Shown here: positions 6,687 to 14,327 of the stretch, in pieces | Layout of the letters: each line of letters begins with the position of its first letter | Numbering within the stretch: position 1 is the stretch's first letter | Source of the DNA: Spirochaetia bacterium | GTDB lineage: Bacteria > Spirochaetota > Spirochaetia > Sphaerochaetales > Sphaerochaetaceae | DNA length: 18,257 bases | Reading direction: 5' to 3' | NCBI GenBank assembly: GCA_900769955.1 | Contig: CAAGIP010000130.1 | Span: 1 to 18,257, forward strand | Position numbers and translations under genes: made by a program | Notes under the pieces: generated by a model | What the model saw: only the letters and a program-made list of their open reading frames with translations | Database searches by the model: none | What the model was told of the DNA's origin: nothing

Positions 6687-6890
6687 TCACTCTTCAGGTC
6701 TCTCGGTGACAGTTCCGTCCCGGGAGACTTCCTCTATCTTGCGCTTCACGTCCTCAAGGGTTGCGTTAAGCTTTTTCGTGAGCGCGGTTGCTTCCTCATA
6801 TATCCTGATTGATTCCTCAAGACCCGTATCCTCACTTCTGAGTTTTTCAGTGAGTTCCTCAAGCTTCTTAAGATCAGATTCAAAACTCAT
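6687..6890 (-). CDS. xseB: Exonuclease VII small subunit
   Basis: A 67-residue, highly charged helical protein (MSFESDLKKLEELTEKLRSE, then GLEESIRIYEEATALTKK) with the typical XseB pattern and length. With XseA it forms exonuclease VII, which degrades single-stranded DNA in both directions to oligonucleotides. The start is 2 bp after the xseA stop, and GGAGGAG lies inside the end of xseA, so the two subunits are made from one message. The C-terminus beyond residue 55 is short and acidic. Confidence 0.92.
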   Translation of the reverse strand: MSFESDLKKLEELTEKLRSEDTGLEESIRIYEEATALTKKLNATLEDVKRKIEEVSRDGTVTERPEE

Positions 6891-6892
6891 GA

Positions 6893-8287
6893 TTATTTCT
6901 CCTCCAGAACCTCGGTTCTGATTATTCCGTTCATTAATCTTACGGACAGTATGTCCCCTGCCTTTACTTCCTCACTGCTTCTAACCGCACTTCCGTCACT
7001 CTTTGTCACGATCGAATAGCCTCTCTTCAGCACTTCAAGCGGGGAGAGGGCATTTATCTCCGCAGAAAGGGATGTAAGCCTGTAATCGGAAGCTGAAAGT
7101 TTTTTTTCGAGTGAAAGCGTGATTTCCTTTTTAAGTGAGTCGACTTCATTTTTGCACTTCTCAACTCTCTTCGTCATGTCATGCCCTGGTGCGGGGGCTG
7201 ATGCATTCAGCCTGAGCACTGCCCTGTCGGCCTTTGCCCTGAGCGAAGGTGTAAGTGCATCTGCAAGGTACGATACCCTCATTGCGGCCGATGAAAAGCG
7301 GGAGAAGAGTATGGCCTTCATGTGGTCGGTCGAGGGAATTGACGGGCTTCTGAGCTTTGCATTCATAAGTGCACTCAGCTCTTTTTCTTTTATGATCATG
7401 GAAGACGCTTTCAATAACCTGGTCTTCATCTCTGAAGTAAGGCTTTCAGAGAGGTTCTTCAGAGCCTCTCTGTCCTGAAAGATTCCCTCACTTGCCATGG
7501 CAGCACCTTCAGTCGGCGTGATCGCCCTGGCATCAGCGCAGTAGTCGCTGAGGGAATAGTCTATTTCATGTCCGACAGCGGAGATGATGGGAATCTCCGA
7601 GCGGTGTATCGCTTCGATGACAAGCGGATCGGAGAAGGGCAGAAGGTCCTCTTTTGATCCTCCTCCGCGTCCCACGATCAGGACATCGCACATCGGTATC
7701 ATGTTCGCATTGTCAATCTGGGCTGCTATGTCCTCCGCCGCGGCATCTCCCTGAACGAGACATGGGTAGATAACCACGTCCAGGGATGGAGCTCTCTTTC
7801 TGAGTGTGTTCAGCATGTCCTCCACAGCGGCACCTCCCGGAGCCGTGACGATGCCGACACGGGAAGGGTGGCGCGGTATTGGCTTCTTGATTTCAAGATC
7901 GAAGTATCCGAGGCTCTGGTAATATGCCTTTCTCTTCTCCAGCTCAAGCAGGATGTCCCCGTCCCCCTTTCTTCTGATCGACTGACAGATAACCTGATAC
8001 GTGCCGCGGGGCTCATAAACATCTATCGAGCCCGAGATGAGGACCTTATCCCCGTTCTGCGGAACATATGCGGAGCGGGTGTGGGCAAAGCGGAACATCA
8101 CTGCGGAAATCTGGCTGTCACGGTCCTTCAGCGTGAAGTACCAGTGACCTGAGGTTGAGGGGCGGAAGCCCGACACCTCGCCCTCGATCATGAGGTTGTA
8201 AAACCTGTCACGGAACGTTTCCTTTATTATCCTGTTTATCTCGGACACTGTAAGGGGTTTGTCCTGTAGTGCTGTGTCAATGTTCAT
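6893..8287 (-). CDS. xseA: Exonuclease VII large subunit
   Basis: A 464-residue protein of the usual XseA length. Residues 1 to about 100 are the OB-fold nucleic-acid-binding domain (TVSEINRIIKETFRD, GEVSGF, GHWYFTLKD). The catalytic core follows with GIVTAPGGAAVEDM, YPCLVQGDAAA, VGRGGGSKEDLLPFSD and VGHEIDYSLSDYCADARA with TPTEGA; the GHEID block holds His/Asp expected at the metal site. A long coiled-coil-like region and the conserved C-terminal LKRGYSIV complete the family pattern. The start (8287) has no Shine-Dalgarno. A promoter-like pair (TTGCAG / TAATCT) sits in the end of the upstream gene with its -10 6 nt before the ATG. The gene is followed at once by xseB. Confidence 0.93.
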   Translation of the reverse strand: MNIDTALQDKPLTVSEINRIIKETFRDRFYNLMIEGEVSGFRPSTSGHWYFTLKDRDSQISAVMFRFAHTRSAYVPQNGDKVLISGSIDVYEPRGTYQVICQSIRRKGDGDILLELEKRKAYYQSLGYFDLEIKKPIPRHPSRVGIVTAPGGAAVEDMLNTLRKRAPSLDVVIYPCLVQGDAAAEDIAAQIDNANMIPMCDVLIVGRGGGSKEDLLPFSDPLVIEAIHRSEIPIISAVGHEIDYSLSDYCADARAITPTEGAAMASEGIFQDREALKNLSESLTSEMKTRLLKASSMIIKEKELSALMNAKLRSPSIPSTDHMKAILFSRFSSAAMRVSYLADALTPSLRAKADRAVLRLNASAPAPGHDMTKRVEKCKNEVDSLKKEITLSLEKKLSASDYRLTSLSAEINALSPLEVLKRGYSIVTKSDGSAVRSSEEVKAGDILSVRLMNGIIRTEVLEEK

Positions 8288-8293
8288 GCAATA

Positions 8294-8323
8294 AGATTAA
8301 CCCGTGACCTTTTCCTTCTGCAA
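8294..8323 (-). promoter_or_regulatory. Candidate internal, leaderless promoter of xseA
   Basis: On the minus strand TTGCAG (8323-8318), an 18-nt spacer and TAATCT (8299-8294) end 6 nt before the xseA ATG. It overlaps the last codons of the membrane-protein gene. No ribosome binding site is visible. The -35 matches only partly, so this is tentative. Confidence 0.3.
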
Positions 8324-8767
8324 CCAGAAACCATAGAGAATGAAGAGTGCAATGAAGGGAGGAACTGACCAGAATGGCAGGTAGTACGTACTCTCAAGCA
8401 GAAACGAAAGTCCTGCTGCGGATGCGGGGAGCACGATGAATTTTTCCCTCCTGTGAAATGCGATGAGAAGACCTGATGCGATCACTATGAGTCCTGCCCT
8501 GGCCATGAGGCTCTCAGTAGGAAGCGTCATGATTATTACTGCGGCAAAGAATGGATTCAGTACATACAGCTTTTTCGTAAATATCACTATTGATAAAAGC
8601 GACACCGCAGCCGATGCGGCCACAGGGATAATGGAGTCCCGGAGGAAACATGATAACAGCCCGTTCAGTGCAAGGAACATCAGCATCGGTGATGAAGTTT
8701 TTCTGAAACGGTCTGAAAAGGAGAGGAGGAGTATGTATATGACGGCAAAAAATACAAGCTTTATCAT
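8297..8767 (-). CDS. Small integral membrane protein, unknown
   Basis: A 156-residue, strongly hydrophobic protein with about five predicted membrane segments (near residues 2-16, 28-43, 46-63, 70-104 as one or two, and 114-150 as one or two) separated by short basic loops such as SDRFRK, FTKK and FHRREK. I do not recognise the family. It lies 9 bp upstream of xseA in the same direction. The ATG at 8767 lies directly after the T tract of a strong terminator and has no Shine-Dalgarno, so how it is transcribed and started is unclear. A CATTAT box 8 nt before the ATG could act as a -10 for a leaderless transcript, but the -35 is poor. Confidence 0.65.
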   Translation of the reverse strand: MIKLVFFAVIYILLLSFSDRFRKTSSPMLMFLALNGLLSCFLRDSIIPVAASAAVSLLSIVIFTKKLYVLNPFFAAVIIMTLPTESLMARAGLIVIASGLLIAFHRREKFIVLPASAAGLSFLLESTYYLPFWSVPPFIALFILYGFWLQKEKVTG

Positions 8768-8768
8768 A

Positions 8769-8801
8769 CAAAAAAATAATGCTGTCCAGAGAGGACAGCA
8801 T
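8769..8801 (-). terminator. Intrinsic terminator after the ferredoxin gene
   Basis: On the minus strand ATGCTGTCC, loop TCTCT and GGACAGCAT form a perfect 9-bp stem (8801-8779) followed by TATTTTTTT. It starts 18 bp after the ferredoxin stop and ends about 1-2 bp before the start codon of the membrane-protein gene. Confidence 0.85.
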
Positions 8802-8819
8802 CGACCTGAGGATTAAACC

Positions 8820-8987
8820 TCACGCCTCTTCGATAGCACCTGTGGGGCAGACGCCTGCACATGTACCGCAGTCAAGGCACTTGTCGGGATCGATTGAATA
8901 GATATCGCCCTCGGAAATTGCCTCTGCAGGGCATTCACCTGCACAGGTTCCGCAAGCAACGCATGAGTCTGTGATTCTGTAAGCCAT
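8820..8987 (-). CDS. 2[4Fe-4S] ferredoxin, 55 residues
   Basis: A small bacterial-type ferredoxin, an electron carrier for oxidoreductases of anaerobic metabolism. The translation has two classic cluster motifs: C-V-A-C-G-T-C-A-G-E-C-P (Cys 9, 12, 15, 19) and C-L-D-C-G-T-C-A-G-V-C-P (Cys 37, 40, 43, 47), so all eight ligands are present in the clostridial arrangement, separated by a short loop. The ATG (8987-8985) is preceded by AAGGAG at ideal spacing, and a strong promoter and terminator bracket the gene, so it is probably a well-expressed monocistronic unit. The partner enzyme cannot be told from the neighbours. Confidence 0.95.
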   Translation of the reverse strand: MAYRITDSCVACGTCAGECPAEAISEGDIYSIDPDKCLDCGTCAGVCPTGAIEEA

Positions 8988-9018
8988 TGTAGTACTCCTT
9001 ACCTTTATAGATGATTAA

Positions 9019-9048
9019 AGTATAGTTAGCCTGATACGGCCTCGTCAA
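9019..9048 (-). promoter_or_regulatory. Promoter of the ferredoxin gene
   Basis: On the minus strand TTGACG (9048-9043), an 18-nt spacer and TATACT (9024-9019). The start point would be near 9012, leaving a leader of about 25 nt that carries the AAGGAG ribosome binding site. This is one of the best sigma-70-type promoters in the window. Confidence 0.6.
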
Positions 9049-9084
9049 GGTGCATTCAGACGATATTTGCCCCCTTTGCGGTGG

Positions 9085-9113
9085 TTCACTTAACGTCATC
9101 TATCTGATAAAAT
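9085..9113 (+). promoter_or_regulatory. Candidate promoter of topB, leaderless
   Basis: TTCACT (9085-9090), a 17-nt spacer and TAAAAT (9108-9113), only 9 nt before the topB ATG. The predicted start point falls at about 9120-9122, so the mRNA would have essentially no 5' leader. There is no Shine-Dalgarno between box and start. Confidence 0.45.
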
Positions 9114-9122
9114 CCGCAGGCT

Positions 9123-11354
9123 ATGAAGAAACTCGTGATAGCTGAAAAGCCCTCAGTTGCCAGGGAGATCGCAAAAACCCTGGGCGCCTATGAGCGCGGG
9201 GCCGGGTATATCGAAGGTCCGTCATATATCGTGACCTGGGCTCTCGGACATCTTGTCGAGCTATGTGATCCCGCACACTACAGTGAAAGGTGGAAGAGGT
9301 GGAGCATTAAGGATCTCCCCATGCTTCCCGAGACACTCGATCAGGAAGTGATCGAGTCCTCTAAGGAACAGTTTGAGAACATCGCATCACTCTTTAAGCG
9401 AAGTGACATCTCCTCAGTCGTCATCGCAACCGATGCCGGACGTGAGGGAGAGCTTGTTGCCCGCTGGATAATAAAGCTCTGCGGCTGGAAGGGGGAAACC
9501 CTCCGCCTCTGGATAAGCAGCCAGACGGAAAAGGCGATCAGGGAGGGCTTTGCCCACCTTGAGAGCGCATCCCTTTATGACAATCTCTACCATGCCGCGG
9601 AGGCGCGCAGTGCCGCTGACTGGTATGTGGGAATGAACGTGTCGCGTGCGCTCACATGCCACTACGATGCAAGACTTTCCGCAGGCCGTGTACAGACCCC
9701 GACGCTGGCCCTGATGACGAAAAGGGAAGAGGAAAGGGAGGCATTCCTCGGGGCAGGCTACTACACCGCACGTGCCGATTTCGGCCTTTTCAGTGCATCG
9801 TATTACCCTGAGGACAATACCGTAAGGTTCACCGACAAGGAAACCAAGGCCCTCTTTGAGAACGGCTTTGAGGGGAGCATCGGCACTGTCGTCTCAATGA
9901 GCAAAGAGGAAAAGGAAGAAAAGCCGCCTCTTCTCTATGACCTTACCGAACTTCAGAGGGATGCAAACCTTACTTACGGTTTTTCCGCTAAGGAGACGCT
10001 CGATACGCTCCAGCGCCTTTACGAAGTTCATAAAATCGTTACCTATCCGAGAACAGATTCACGTTATCTTACCCGTGACATCGTTCCCACCCTCCGTGAA
10101 AGGGTCAGGGCCCTTGAGGGCACACAGTTTGCCGTAACCGGCCGTGATTACCTCGAGGGAGGATTTGCCTTCGATGAGGAACGCTACTGTCAGGAAGCAC
10201 TGGTCACAGATCACCATGCGATAATCCCCACGGAAGAGAAGGTCCGTCCCGAAAAGCTCTCAGCAGATGAAGAGAGGCTCTGGCGCCTCATTGCCATGAG
10301 GTTCCTGGAAGCACTCTCATCTTCCTATATATATACGACGACAACATGCACGGTCGACGTGAAGGGCAAGCTCTTTAAGACAAGACTCACCCTTCCCGTG
10401 ACAAAGGGATGGCGCAGGGTCGCCGAGGATGCAGGGCTCCGAAGTACCGCAGCCGCGGATAACCTCGATGATTCCTTTGCCCTCCTGCGCCTTAAGGAAG
10501 GTGATGAAGTGAAGGTCGAGGGAATTACGGTAAAGGAAAACACGACCACACCTCCTGAGAGATACACGGATGCAACATTACTTTCCGCAATGGAGCATGC
10601 AGGGCGCTTCGTCGAGGACAAGGAAATAAAAGGTCATCTTTCCAACGGCCTCGGAACACCGGCAACAAGGGCCGACATCATCGAAAAGCTTGTTCAGAAC
10701 AGCTATGTGGTCAGGGAAGGAAAGTACTTCGTTCCGACCGCAAAGGGCCGTGAAGTGGTGCGTCTTGCCCCGAAGGTGCTTCAGTCTGCGGAGCTTACCG
10801 GACTCTGGGAAGGAAGGCTTGATGCGATAAGCCGCGGTCTGGAGAGCGATGAGCTTTTCATAAAGGACATCAAAAAGATGGCCTCCTCGCTCGTTGAGGA
10901 GGTAAAGTCCTCATCGCTTGTCTTTGATCCCCACTTCCCCGACGGGAAGAAGTGCCCCCACTGCGGAGGGGAGATGATGAAGAGCATTGCCGTTGACGGC
11001 AGCACTCACTACATCTGTCAGCGCCTTTCATGCTGCTATGAGATAAGGGAAGTGAAGGTCCCAGTCGATACTTCAGCCCTGAATAAGGTAAAGAAGGCGC
11101 CTGAGTTCACGGCCTCAGGCAAGGTTAAGGTCGTGATAAAAAAATCCGCCGTAAGGGTTCCGAAGACTGTTTACGAGACGAAGACCGAGGTAGTCAGGGA
11201 GAGTAAAAAGACCTTCAGGCCCCAGAGGGAGGCTCACCGTGATGACGTGAGAAGACACTCATATACCTCTCATGATGACGGGGGCGGAACGTTTGCCGAT
11301 TTTCTCAGGCAGTCTGAAAGAAGGGCGGAGGAACGCAAGAAAAAAAAGAAGTAA
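9123..11354 (+). CDS. topB: DNA topoisomerase III (type IA)
   Basis: A 743-residue type IA topoisomerase that passes single strands and decatenates DNA during replication and recombination. The N-terminal Toprim domain begins MKKLVIAEKPSVAREIA and has the metal-binding ATDAGREGE motif (D104 to E110), the TopB form. The strand-passage domains include SAGRVQTPTL, and the active-site Tyr is Y308 in VTYPRTDSRYL. LSNGLGTPATRADII follows in the core. The C-terminus has one zinc-ribbon-like unit (C611, C614, C632, C637 or C638) and then about 90 basic residues ending in a Lys run, likely for DNA contact. The start at 9123 is the first ATG and begins right at the conserved N-terminus. No Shine-Dalgarno is present and the -10 box lies 9 nt upstream. 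No topA-type multi-finger tail is seen, in line with the TopB call. Confidence 0.93.
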   Translation: MKKLVIAEKPSVAREIAKTLGAYERGAGYIEGPSYIVTWALGHLVELCDPAHYSERWKRWSIKDLPMLPETLDQEVIESSKEQFENIASLFKRSDISSVVIATDAGREGELVARWIIKLCGWKGETLRLWISSQTEKAIREGFAHLESASLYDNLYHAAEARSAADWYVGMNVSRALTCHYDARLSAGRVQTPTLALMTKREEEREAFLGAGYYTARADFGLFSASYYPEDNTVRFTDKETKALFENGFEGSIGTVVSMSKEEKEEKPPLLYDLTELQRDANLTYGFSAKETLDTLQRLYEVHKIVTYPRTDSRYLTRDIVPTLRERVRALEGTQFAVTGRDYLEGGFAFDEERYCQEALVTDHHAIIPTEEKVRPEKLSADEERLWRLIAMRFLEALSSSYIYTTTTCTVDVKGKLFKTRLTLPVTKGWRRVAEDAGLRSTAAADNLDDSFALLRLKEGDEVKVEGITVKENTTTPPERYTDATLLSAMEHAGRFVEDKEIKGHLSNGLGTPATRADIIEKLVQNSYVVREGKYFVPTAKGREVVRLAPKVLQSAELTGLWEGRLDAISRGLESDELFIKDIKKMASSLVEEVKSSSLVFDPHFPDGKKCPHCGGEMMKSIAVDGSTHYICQRLSCCYEIREVKVPVDTSALNKVKKAPEFTASGKVKVVIKKSAVRVPKTVYETKTEVVRESKKTFRPQREAHRDDVRRHSYTSHDDGGGTFADFLRQSERRAEERKKKKK

Positions 11355-11355
11355 G

Positions 11356-11381
11356 ATTGTTAATAAAATAACAATTTGTTA
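11356..11381. repeat. Repeated TTGTTA/TAACAA half-sites between topB and dapB
   Basis: In the A/T-rich 69-bp gap ATTGTTA (11356-11362), TAACAAT (11369-11375) and TTGTTAA (11376-11382) occur in alternating orientation. The first two form a 7-bp stem with loop ATAAAA; the last two form a tight palindrome TAACA-N3-TGTTA. The array ends about 5 bp before the dapB -35 box. It could be a weak topB terminator, an operator of the dap operon, or simple AT-rich upstream DNA. Confidence 0.35.
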
Positions 11382-11386
11382 ATATA

Positions 11387-11415
11387 TAGACACAAAAATA
11401 ATTATCTGCTATAGT
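11387..11415 (+). promoter_or_regulatory. Promoter of the dap operon, leaderless
   Basis: TAGACA (11387-11392, one mismatch to consensus), a 17-nt spacer and TATAGT (11410-11415). Eight bases, CATTTTCC, separate the -10 from the dapB ATG, so transcription should start at or just before the A of the start codon. There is no ribosome binding site and no space for a lysine riboswitch. Confidence 0.6.
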
Positions 11416-11423
11416 CATTTTCC

Positions 11424-12185
11424 ATGAATATCGCTATAGTAGGTTTTGGCAGAATGGGAAGGAAGATCTATGAAAAAGCGACGCTTTCTTCCCATGTCAT
11501 CGTATCGGTAATAGACAGTTTTTCCTCAGATCCGCTTGTGACCGCAAAGGAAATAACGGCTGAAAGCCTGAACGGGGCCGATGCCGTGATCGACTTCTCA
11601 TCTCCCGCAGCAGCCGTAGACAACATAAAGAAATATGTTGACCTCGGAGTCAGGGCCGTGATAGGCACGACAGGGTGGACGGACCGCCTTGAGGAAGTCA
11701 GGGAATGCGTGGAAAAAGGAAAGGGCACCATACTCTGGTCAGGTAACTTCTCAATCGGTGTTGCCGCGACGCTGAAGATCGTATCCTTTGCCTCTGCGCT
11801 CATGAATGCGCTTCCTTCCTATGATGCCGCGGTCTTTGAGGCCCATCACCGCATGAAGGCAGACAGCCCCTCGGGCACCGCGCTGATGCTCGCAGATGAG
11901 GTGATCAGGAACCTGGACCGGAAAACTTCAGTCGATACCGAGTGCCAGCACTCGAAAATCGGGGACGAAGTGCTTCACCTTTCATCCGTAAGGGTGGGAA
12001 GTGTTCCCGGAACCCATGAGGTGATCTTTGACAGCGATGTCGACACGATCACGATAAAGCATGAGGCAAGAAGCCGTGACGGCTTTGCTTCCGGTGCGGT
12101 AAGGGCCGCAGAGTGGCTTTTGGAGGAGGGTAAAAGCGGACTCTTCTCGATGGATGATTTCATAAACAGTTTACTTGGAGTATAG
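11424..12185 (+). CDS. dapB: 4-hydroxy-tetrahydrodipicolinate reductase
   Basis: DapB reduces the product of DapA to tetrahydrodipicolinate using NAD(P)H in the lysine/DAP pathway. The 253-residue protein opens with the Rossmann loop VGFGRMG (G7, G9, G12), has IGTTGW, and carries the family signature EAHHRMKADSPSGTA with catalytic H141 and K145. It ends with the usual EARSRDGFASGAVRAAEWL. It is a little shorter than the E. coli enzyme (273 residues), mainly at the N-terminus. It is the first gene of the operon, and dapA starts 1 bp after its stop. Its start codon has no Shine-Dalgarno and probably sits at the mRNA 5' end. Confidence 0.96.
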   Translation: MNIAIVGFGRMGRKIYEKATLSSHVIVSVIDSFSSDPLVTAKEITAESLNGADAVIDFSSPAAAVDNIKKYVDLGVRAVIGTTGWTDRLEEVRECVEKGKGTILWSGNFSIGVAATLKIVSFASALMNALPSYDAAVFEAHHRMKADSPSGTALMLADEVIRNLDRKTSVDTECQHSKIGDEVLHLSSVRVGSVPGTHEVIFDSDVDTITIKHEARSRDGFASGAVRAAEWLLEEGKSGLFSMDDFINSLLGV

Positions 12186-12186
12186 A

Positions 12187-13101
12187 ATGAAAAGCAGGAA
12201 TTTGTTCAAAGGAGTGTTCACGGCACTCATCACACCTTTCACCGATTATGGCACCGTCGATTATGCCGCACTTGAAAGGATTGTCAATTTTCAGATAGAG
12301 AACGGCATCGACGGCCTTGTCCCCTGCGGAACCACCGGAGAAAGCCCATGTCTTTCCCATGAGGAACATGACAGGGTAATTGCCCAGACGATCAAGTTCG
12401 CAGCGGGAAGGGTTCCCGTAATCGCAGGTACCGGTTCCAATGCGACCAATGAGGCGATCCGCCTCAGCCAGCATGCCGAGGATGCGGGAGTCGATGCGGT
12501 CCTGCTCGTCAACCCTTACTACAACAAGCCCAATCAGGAAGGGCTTTACCGCCACTTCCGTGCAATTGCGGACAGCGTCAGCGTACCGTGCATCCTTTAC
12601 AACATAAAGGGCCGCACGGGTGTTAACCTTGAGACAGAGACACTGCTCCGTCTTGTCAATGACTGCCCCAACATCTATGCAGTCAAGGAAGCAAGCGGCA
12701 ATATGGATCAGATGACCGATGTCATCAACCGCTCTCCCGATGACTTCGTCGTGCTTTCCGGTGACGATAATCTGGCACTCGAGCTTGTTAAGAGGGGCGG
12801 TGACGGTGTCATCTCCGTTGCATCCAACCTCTTCCCGAAGCAAATGGTTGAGATGGTTCACGCCGCACTTGACGGTGAATTTGAAAAGGCTGAGAAGATC
12901 GAGTCATACTTTGCCGACTTCTTCAAGACGTGTTTCATCGAGACCAACCCGATTCCCATCAAGACCGCGATGGCACACTACGGAAAGTGCCGCGAGATTT
13001 TCCGCCTGCCCATGTGTCCGCTTGAAAAGCCTGAGCACAGAAGTGAGCTCATCAGGACCACCGATGTGCTCTTCGACGCAATTAATAAGGGACTTATCTG
13101 A
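12187..13101 (+). CDS. dapA: 4-hydroxy-tetrahydrodipicolinate synthase
   Basis: DapA condenses pyruvate with aspartate semialdehyde, the first committed step to lysine. The 304-residue protein is a TIM barrel of normal length with GTTGESPCLS (T49, T50), the proton-relay Tyr138 in YNIKGRTG, and the Schiff-base Lys167 in AVKEASGN. The pocket loop reads YNIKGRTG where YNxPxRTG is usual: a Lys replaces the Pro, a small oddity. The ATG at 12187 is chosen over an in-frame TTG at 12175 because TTGGAG gives a ribosome binding site at proper distance and homology begins just after. It lies between dapB (1 bp gap) and dapL (1 bp overlap). Confidence 0.96.
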   Translation: MKSRNLFKGVFTALITPFTDYGTVDYAALERIVNFQIENGIDGLVPCGTTGESPCLSHEEHDRVIAQTIKFAAGRVPVIAGTGSNATNEAIRLSQHAEDAGVDAVLLVNPYYNKPNQEGLYRHFRAIADSVSVPCILYNIKGRTGVNLETETLLRLVNDCPNIYAVKEASGNMDQMTDVINRSPDDFVVLSGDDNLALELVKRGGDGVISVASNLFPKQMVEMVHAALDGEFEKAEKIESYFADFFKTCFIETNPIPIKTAMAHYGKCREIFRLPMCPLEKPEHRSELIRTTDVLFDAINKGLI

Positions 13102-14327
13102 TGGCAAGAATAAACAGCTGTTACACAAAACTCGCATCGGGATATCTCTTTCCGGAGATCGCAAGAAGAACACGTGTCTGGAGTGCATCGCACCCCGATG
13201 CCGAGATCATGAAGCTCGGTATCGGAAACACGACTGAGGCACTTCCCGAGGTACTCGTGAATGCCATGAAGGCAAAGCTCGATAAGCTTTCATGCCGCGA
13301 CACATACACCGGTTACGGTGATGAGCAGGGTGACACACCGCTCAGGGAAGCACTCAGGGACTTCTATAAGGAGCACTACGGCGTCACGCTTGAAGCTGAC
13401 GAATTCTTTGTTTCCGACGGTGCAAAGAGCGATGCCGCAAACATTCAGAACCTCTTTTCCGAGGACTGCATAGTCGCTGTCCAGGATCCCGCATACCCTG
13501 TCTATGTTGACTCGAACGTCGTGGGCGGCAGAAGCAGCGGCTTTGAGAATGGTGCTTACAAGGATCTTGTTTACCTGAAGGGTGACAGTTCAAACGGCTT
13601 CGTGCCGGAGCCCCCGAAGGAGAAGGTGGACATCATCTACCTATGCTTTCCCAATAACCCGACAGGTGCGGTTGCAACAAAGGAGCAGCTGAAGTCTTTC
13701 GTCGACTACGCAAGGGCCAATAAGGCAGTCATCATCTTCGATGCCGCATATGCATCATACATTGAGGATCCTGAGCTTCCGAGGACTATCTATGAAATCG
13801 AGGGTGCTAAGGAGTGTGCGATCGAGATCAACTCCTTCTCCAAGAATGCAGGCTTCACAGGAGTCCGTCTCGGATGGTCAATCGTCCCCCATGATCTTGT
13901 GTGTGAGGATGGGGAAGCTGATCAGCTTCATAAGATGTGGAACAGGAGACAGTGCACATTCTTCAACGGTGCATCCAACATCGCACAGGCAGGAGGTTTG
14001 GCCGCACTTTCAGGTGAAGGCTATGCCGCATGCCAGAGCCTTGTTGATTACTATAAGGGAAACGCCAGGATCATAAGGGAAGGTCTTGAAAGCGTCGGTC
14101 TTGAGTGCATCGGCGGGAAGAACAGTCCATACATCTGGGCTCGCTGCCCCGAAGGCTATTCCAGCTGGGAGTTCTTTGACTTCCTTCTTGACCGCTGTCA
14201 CGTCGTCGTCACCCCGGGTGCCGGGTTCGGTGCAGCAGGTGAAGGCTATGTCAGGGTATCCTCCTACGGCCACAGGGAAAATGTGATAAAGGCAGTCGAA
14301 AGCATTAAGGAGGGACTGAAGAAATGA
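13101..14327 (+). CDS. dapL: LL-diaminopimelate aminotransferase
   Basis: DapL converts tetrahydrodipicolinate directly to LL-diaminopimelate with glutamate, replacing the three-step acylated route (DapD, DapC, DapE). The 408-residue length fits. It is a fold-type I PLP enzyme with the N-terminal LASGYLFPEIARR, KLGIGNTTEALP, YGDEQGDTPLREAL, FVSDGAKSD, CFPNNPTGA, and the PLP Lys248 in SFSKNAGFTGVRLGW. These blocks are characteristic of DapL rather than of general aspartate aminotransferases. The ATG shares one base with the dapA stop (TGATG), and the 3' end overlaps lysA by 4 bp (ATGA). DapL occurs in plants, chlamydiae, leptospires and many anaerobes. Confidence 0.95.
   Translation: MARINSCYTKLASGYLFPEIARRTRVWSASHPDAEIMKLGIGNTTEALPEVLVNAMKAKLDKLSCRDTYTGYGDEQGDTPLREALRDFYKEHYGVTLEADEFFVSDGAKSDAANIQNLFSEDCIVAVQDPAYPVYVDSNVVGGRSSGFENGAYKDLVYLKGDSSNGFVPEPPKEKVDIIYLCFPNNPTGAVATKEQLKSFVDYARANKAVIIFDAAYASYIEDPELPRTIYEIEGAKECAIEINSFSKNAGFTGVRLGWSIVPHDLVCEDGEADQLHKMWNRRQCTFFNGASNIAQAGGLAALSGEGYAACQSLVDYYKGNARIIREGLESVGLECIGGKNSPYIWARCPEGYSSWEFFDFLLDRCHVVVTPGAGFGAAGEGYVRVSSYGHRENVIKAVESIKEGLKK

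Noticed and set aside
11355..11423. Lysine riboswitch ahead of dapB
   Set aside because: The gap is only 69 bp of A/T-rich DNA and the promoter abuts the start codon; the large conserved lysine-riboswitch fold cannot fit.
12160..12861. Minus-strand open frame of 233 codons opposite dapA
   Set aside because: It is the antisense of a well-supported gene and has no motif of its own.
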